Source: SZUA-359 sp039809125 (lineage in GTDB: Bacteria > Patescibacteriota > Saccharimonadia > Saccharimonadales > Saccharimonadaceae). From it: a DNA stretch of 64,000 bases. The notes under the pieces were generated by a model, which was given only the letters and a program-made list of their open reading frames with translations, was not told the DNA's origin and did not search any database. Shown here one piece after another: positions 61,496 through 64,000 of this stretch. The position numbers were made by a program, and so were the translations under genes. Position 1 is the first letter of the stretch, and the number at the start of each line of letters is the position of its first letter. The stretch covers positions 11,691 to 75,690 of the forward strand of contig JBDHUM010000002.1 of NCBI GenBank assembly GCA_039809125.1, written 5' to 3'.

Positions 61496-61876
61496 ATGAG
61501 AGTCTGGGAATCAGGGCGAGAATCTAATCTGCTTGATGATATTATTGTTGGCCGTAAAACTATTGAAGGTAGATTAAATCGAGGCAAGTTCGCCGAGTAT
61601 TCAGTGGGTGACATAGTTAGTCTCAGGCGAGATTATCGAGATGCCAAGGGTGTTTTACTCGATGGTGAGTCACATGCCGCTCAAGTGAAAGTCGTCGCAA
61701 TCCGTCGTTATGAAAAATTCATTGACATGGTCGAAAGTGAAAACTATAAATCTGTAATTCCTTCGGCTAATAGTGCCGAGGAAGCGGCTGAAATATATGA
61801 CAGGTACTACTCATTAGAGGATCAAAATAAATATGGCGTTCTGGCTATTGAGGTTGAGTACATCACCGGCCAGTAA
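61496..61876 (+). CDS. ASCH domain protein
   Basis: 126 aa, a single ASCH domain: IIVGRKTIEGRLNRGKFAEYSVGD with the conserved K...GR loop, VKVVAIRRYEKFIDM and YGVLAIEVEYI. ASCH proteins are small PUA-like beta barrels thought to bind RNA; some hydrolyse modified nucleosides. Leaderless start 6 nt after the -10 box. A stand-alone module between elements B and C. Confidence 0.85.
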   Translation: MRVWESGRESNLLDDIIVGRKTIEGRLNRGKFAEYSVGDIVSLRRDYRDAKGVLLDGESHAAQVKVVAIRRYEKFIDMVESENYKSVIPSANSAEEAAEIYDRYYSLEDQNKYGVLAIEVEYITGQ

Positions 61877-61898
61877 TTAATCTTGTCGATCGTACTAA

Positions 61899-61922
61899 GT
61901 CCGTGACCTGTAAGCGGAGCCA
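61899..61922 (+). repeat. tRNA-3'-end-like module boundary element C
   Basis: 24 nt beginning GTCCGTGACCTG and ending GCGGAGCCA; 16 of 24 match the tRNA-Asn 3' end without gaps, including GGAGCCA. Differs from element D at one base in the 24. Confidence 0.6.
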
Positions 61923-61941
61923 AGACAAGATATTTGAGCAT

Positions 61942-61973
61942 AAGTCCAGTAAGTATTCACGCTGGACTTTTTG
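61942..61973 (+). terminator. Terminator after element C
   Basis: Stem AAGTCCAG/CTGGACTT (8 bp, 61942-61969), loop TAAGTATTCACG, then TTT. The loop shares AGTATTCAC with that of element B's terminator. Confidence 0.75.
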
Positions 61974-61974
61974 C

Positions 61975-61980
61975 TATACT
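61975..61980 (+). promoter_or_regulatory. Extended -10 box of leader peptide/VOC module
   Basis: TG-C-TATACT ends 6 nt before ATG 61987, which opens a six-codon leader frame rather than the VOC gene. Confidence 0.5.
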
Positions 61981-61986
61981 GAGATT

Positions 61987-62007
61987 ATGAATCAACTAAA
62001 GATTTAG
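61987..62007 (+). CDS. Possible 6-aa leaderless leader peptide
   Basis: ATG AAT CAA CTA AAG ATT TAG: MNQLKI then stop. The ATG is exactly where other modules start their main gene after the -10 box. The stop codon forms part of TAGGAG, the Shine-Dalgarno of the VOC gene 8 nt before its ATG, so the two could be coupled. It may instead be the vestige of a former start. Confidence 0.35.
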   Translation: MNQLKI

Positions 62008-62018
62008 GAGAAAAAACA

Positions 62019-62396
62019 ATGGACAAAGTTACATGGTTTGAATTACCAGCAGACGATTTAAAACGTGCAGGTGAGTTTTATAGCGGAGTATTTGGATGGC
62101 AAACTCCAGATATGGGCATGGGTGATGGCAGCTTGCTTGCCCAGACAGCCCGGTCTGGAGAAGATATGCAGCCTTTAGAGAAGGGCACCATCAATGGAAG
62201 TATTGCGCCTCGCTCAGAGACTTTTAACAAACCACACATTGTTATTACAGTCAGTGACCTAGATACTAAGATTGAGAAAGTTATTGCTGCTGGTGGTCGT
62301 ATAATTCAACCGCGTCAAGAAGTGGATGGTATGATGGCCTTCGCAATAGTTTCCGACACCGAAGGTAATAACATTGGTATGATTCAGAACTACTAA
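62019..62396 (+). CDS. VOC (glyoxalase/bleomycin-resistance) family protein
   Basis: 125 aa, VOC fold: MDKVTWFELPADDLKRAGEF and YSGVFGWQTP, HIVITVSDLDTKIEKVIAAG, and FAIVSDTEGNNIGMIQNY. Likely metal ligands are the Glu in WFELPADD and later residues, but no reaction can be named. It has a Shine-Dalgarno (TAGGAG), unlike most genes of the array. Confidence 0.85.
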   Translation: MDKVTWFELPADDLKRAGEFYSGVFGWQTPDMGMGDGSLLAQTARSGEDMQPLEKGTINGSIAPRSETFNKPHIVITVSDLDTKIEKVIAAGGRIIQPRQEVDGMMAFAIVSDTEGNNIGMIQNY

Positions 62397-62413
62397 TTTG
62401 ACCATGATTTAAA

Positions 62414-62437
62414 GTCCGTGACCTGTAAGCTGAGCCA
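62414..62437 (+). repeat. tRNA-3'-end-like module boundary element D
   Basis: 24 nt beginning GTCCGTGACCTG and ending GCTGAGCCA; nearly identical to element C (one difference). Confidence 0.6.
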
Positions 62438-62445
62438 CGCAAAAT

Positions 62446-62476
62446 CACTTTCCGAAAGGAAGGTGTTTTTGTTTTG
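62446..62476 (+). terminator. Terminator after element D
   Basis: Stem CACTTTCC/GGAAGGTG (8 bp, 62446-62465, one G-T pair) with a GAAA loop, then TTTTTGTTTTG. Confidence 0.8.
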
Positions 62477-62477
62477 T

Positions 62478-62483
62478 TATACT
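62478..62483 (+). promoter_or_regulatory. Extended -10 box of cupin gene
   Basis: TG-T-TATACT ends 6 nt before ATG 62490. Confidence 0.55.
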
Positions 62484-62489
62484 GTAAAT

Positions 62490-62861
62490 ATGAAGATAAT
62501 TGCAGCGAACGATGTTGACTATGTAAATAAACCAGAAGGCACAAGCGTTCACTATTACACCTTTAACGACTATGAAGTTCATTACAATGACCAAGCTCCA
62601 CACACAGTACAAACCTGGCACCATCATGAAAAAATATGGGAAACGTTATACATAATTGAAGGTGAGTTACTAGCTGAGTGGAAAGAAGGCGATGAACTTA
62701 AAAAACAGGTAGTAAAAGCAGGTGACCTTATTCAGACCGAACGTTCAGCTCATACTTTTTCAAACACTAGTGATAGTGTTGTCAAATTCATCGTGTTCAA
62801 ACACATGTCTTCAAAGGAAAATTATCGAGAGATTTTAAGTACTGATAAGGTGCTTGACTAG
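62490..62861 (+). CDS. Cupin-domain protein
   Basis: 123 aa from ATG 62490; the frame runs further upstream through element D and its terminator, so the extension is not real. Cupin motif 1 with HTVQTWHHHEKIWETLYIIE and GELLAEW, and motif 2 GDLIQTERSAHTFSNTSD, provide a likely metal site of three His and one Glu. The substrate is unknown. Leaderless start. Confidence 0.85.
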   Translation: MKIIAANDVDYVNKPEGTSVHYYTFNDYEVHYNDQAPHTVQTWHHHEKIWETLYIIEGELLAEWKEGDELKKQVVKAGDLIQTERSAHTFSNTSDSVVKFIVFKHMSSKENYREILSTDKVLD

Positions 62862-62876
62862 GCAAATAGTTGCGAA

Positions 62877-62898
62877 GTGCGTCCACTAGCGGGAGCCA
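62877..62898 (+). repeat. Module boundary element E (22 nt)
   Basis: Begins GTGCGTCCAC and ends GCGGGAGCCA. Two nt shorter than A, C and D but it keeps a GT-CG start and GGAGCCAAG end. Confidence 0.5.
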
Positions 62899-62915
62899 AG
62901 CTATGTTAGATGAAG

Positions 62916-62947
62916 TCAGAACTGTTAATTCGGTTCTGATTTTTTAT
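62916..62947 (+). terminator. Terminator after element E
   Basis: Stem TCAGAAC/GTTCTGA (7 bp, 62916-62939), then TTTTTTATTT. Confidence 0.8.
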
Positions 62948-62995
62948 TTACCCAGACTGGAATTGAAACTAAGGGACTCTGGTATGATAAATGTA

Positions 62996-63907
62996 ATGAA
63001 GATTGTAACAGCCGGATCTGCTTATATGGATATTGATGCATACGCCGGATGCATAGCCCAGGCAGAACTATTAAGACTCGGTGGAGAGGACGCCTACGCT
63101 GCAAGTAGTGCGCCTCTCAACGAAAGTATTCCTCGAAGCCTACGAGCTTTAGAAGTTAGTCTTGAAGATTACAAGCAGAGTGAAAATGATGAATTTATTG
63201 TTGTTGATGTCTCAAAGGAGGATTTTTTTGACCCAATCGTTAAGAATGGTGAGGTAATCGAAGTTATAGATCACCACCCAGGCCAAGAAGAGTATTGGCA
63301 GAATAAAATTGGAGACAAGGCAGATATTGAGTTTATAGGGGCATCTTGTACGCAGATCTTTGAACGCTGGCAAGCCAACAACCGACTTCAAGAAATGCGG
63401 CCTGAAATTGCCCGTCTATTGGCTGCTGGGATATTAGATAATACACTGAATTTTAACGCCAATATCACTACACAAAGAGATAGAGATGCATACAAAGCTT
63501 TAATGCAAATTGGCAGTTTACCTGAAGACTTTGCCGCACAGTATTTTACAGAATGCCAACACTCAATCGAACAAAACTTCGAAGAAGCAGTAATGAACGA
63601 CATAAAGACTATGGATGAAGCGCCTAAATTGCCACGCACACTTGGTCAGCTAACGGTCTGGGATGCACGAGCCATTGCACTAGATAAAAAAGAAATGATA
63701 GCCCAGATCTTACATAGCCGTGATTCAGATTGGGCATTGAACCTAATAAGTATTAGTGAGGGTCGGAGTTATTTCCTAAGCAATAGTGAGAGTGGCAAGG
63801 CTAAGCTTAATTCGTTGCTTGATTTAGATTTTACCCAAGACGCTGCTGAAGCGGACAGGTTATGGCTTAGGAAAGAATTACTAAATCTCGCTTTATCACG
63901 GTTATAA
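62996..63907 (+). CDS. DHH-family phosphoesterase
   Basis: 303 aa from ATG 62996, which gives the typical start MKIVTAGSAYMDIDAYAGCI; upstream in-frame ATGs lie in the terminator region. The DHH motif IDHHPGQEEYW, Asp in FIVVDVSKEDF, and AAGILDNTLNFNANIT are as in manganese-dependent pyrophosphatase/NrnA-like enzymes. The TATGAT box at 62983-62988 ends 7 nt before this ATG. The substrate (PPi, pAp or oligonucleotide) is not resolved. A DHHA1 domain is reduced or absent. Confidence 0.82.
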   Translation: MKIVTAGSAYMDIDAYAGCIAQAELLRLGGEDAYAASSAPLNESIPRSLRALEVSLEDYKQSENDEFIVVDVSKEDFFDPIVKNGEVIEVIDHHPGQEEYWQNKIGDKADIEFIGASCTQIFERWQANNRLQEMRPEIARLLAAGILDNTLNFNANITTQRDRDAYKALMQIGSLPEDFAAQYFTECQHSIEQNFEEAVMNDIKTMDEAPKLPRTLGQLTVWDARAIALDKKEMIAQILHSRDSDWALNLISISEGRSYFLSNSESGKAKLNSLLDLDFTQDAAEADRLWLRKELLNLALSRL

Positions 63908-63929
63908 CTTCCTCTATCGTTGTGAGCCA
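63906..63929 (+). repeat. Module boundary element F
   Basis: 24 nt beginning AACTTCCTCTATCG and ending TGTGAGCCA; one difference from element B. The element starts directly after or overlaps the DHH stop. Confidence 0.6.
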
Positions 63930-63949
63930 AGAGTATATATGTGACAACA

Positions 63950-63982
63950 AGTCCAGTAAGCATTCACGCTACTGGGCTTCTG
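63950..63982 (+). terminator. Terminator after element F
   Basis: Stem AGTCCAGTA/TACTGGGCT (9 bp with one G-T pair, 63950-63978), loop AGCATTCACGC. Confidence 0.7.
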
Positions 63983-63983
63983 C

Positions 63984-63989
63984 TATACT
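63984..63989 (+). promoter_or_regulatory. Extended -10 box of next module gene
   Basis: TG-C-TATACT ends 6 nt before the ATG at 63996, which begins a further gene that leaves the window. Confidence 0.5.
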
Positions 63990-63995
63990 CGATTC

Positions 63996-64000
63996 ATGAG
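63996..64000 (+). CDS. Start of a further module gene (cut by window end)
   Basis: ATG at 63996, placed 6 nt after TATACT exactly as in the ASCH and cupin modules. Only five bases are visible, so no product can be named. Confidence 0.4.

Noticed and set aside
62870..62995. N-terminal extension of the DHH protein
   Set aside because: It would run through element E and its terminator; ATG 62996 gives the standard family start.
60716..63929. Classic integron attC sites
   Set aside because: I could not find paired GTTRRRY/RYYYAAC core sites or a long imperfect palindrome at the boundaries; the shared part is a short GAGCCA-ended element plus an ordinary terminator. Not fully excluded without folding.
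58464..63929. The boundary elements as complete tRNA genes
   Set aside because: Only the T-loop-to-CCA part is resembled; no matching 5' acceptor, D-arm or anticodon arm lies upstream of any element.
1..64000. Alternative genetic code (TGA read as Gly, as in some Patescibacteria)
   Set aside because: TGA ends well-aligned genes such as yidC, sucC and wzm at the expected place.
1..64000. CRISPR array or insertion sequence
   Set aside because: No regularly spaced identical repeats and no transposase-like protein were seen; the largest repeated unit is the 100-bp module boundary.

Overview
The window looks like a chromosomal segment of a Candidatus Saccharibacteria (TM7) or closely related Patescibacteria genome. 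The supporting signs are a minimal type IV secretion set (PrgI, TraC-like protein, VirB4) tied to large wall-hydrolase proteins, the rpmH-rnpA-yidC-jag block next to dnaA-dnaN, a very large surface-glycan locus, compact gene packing, and many start codons lying 6-10 nt after a -10 box. TGA is used as a normal stop. The taxonomic call is inference from gene content; no rRNA is present.

Layout. 1-11344 (+): a T4SS-like operon made of the end of a VirB6-like protein, PrgI, a TraC-like protein, VirB4, a giant membrane protein ending in an M15-type peptidase domain, a lysozyme plus NlpC/P60 protein, and small anchored proteins. 11341-14071 (-): dnaN and dnaA, with DnaA-box clusters on both sides of dnaA marking the probable origin. 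14403-16410 (+): rpmH, rnpA, yidC and a KH-R3H (Jag) gene.

16411-56337: about 40 kb devoted mainly to cell-surface polysaccharide. It holds sugar-nucleotide genes (wecB, manC, galE, glmS, galU-like), eight or more glycosyltransferases, a Wzm/Wzt ABC exporter, a Wzx-like flippase, a GT-C-like membrane protein, a WbaP-type initiating transferase, an O-antigen-ligase-like protein, two pyruvyltransferase-family proteins (one fused to an F420-dehydrogenase beta-like domain) and four exported proteins. Three of these carry wall-hydrolase heads: two share a repeat module and one has an apparent seven-bladed propeller. A sucCD pair sits inside this region. 56297-58367: a LexA-type HTH protein and a class-A beta-lactamase-like protein.

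58464-64000: tRNA-Asn followed by an accessory region. After a decayed restriction (C protein plus truncated BglII-like nuclease) and galU remnant come at least six single-gene modules, all on +: ITP/XTPase, ASCH, VOC, cupin, DHH and the start of a further gene. Each boundary carries a 22-24 nt element ending in GAGCCA, which in three cases aligns without gaps to the T-loop-to-CCA end of the nearby tRNA-Asn. It is followed by a rho-independent terminator, usually an extended -10 box, and a start codon about 6 nt later. This integron-like, possibly tRNA-derived cassette array is the most unusual thing in the window.
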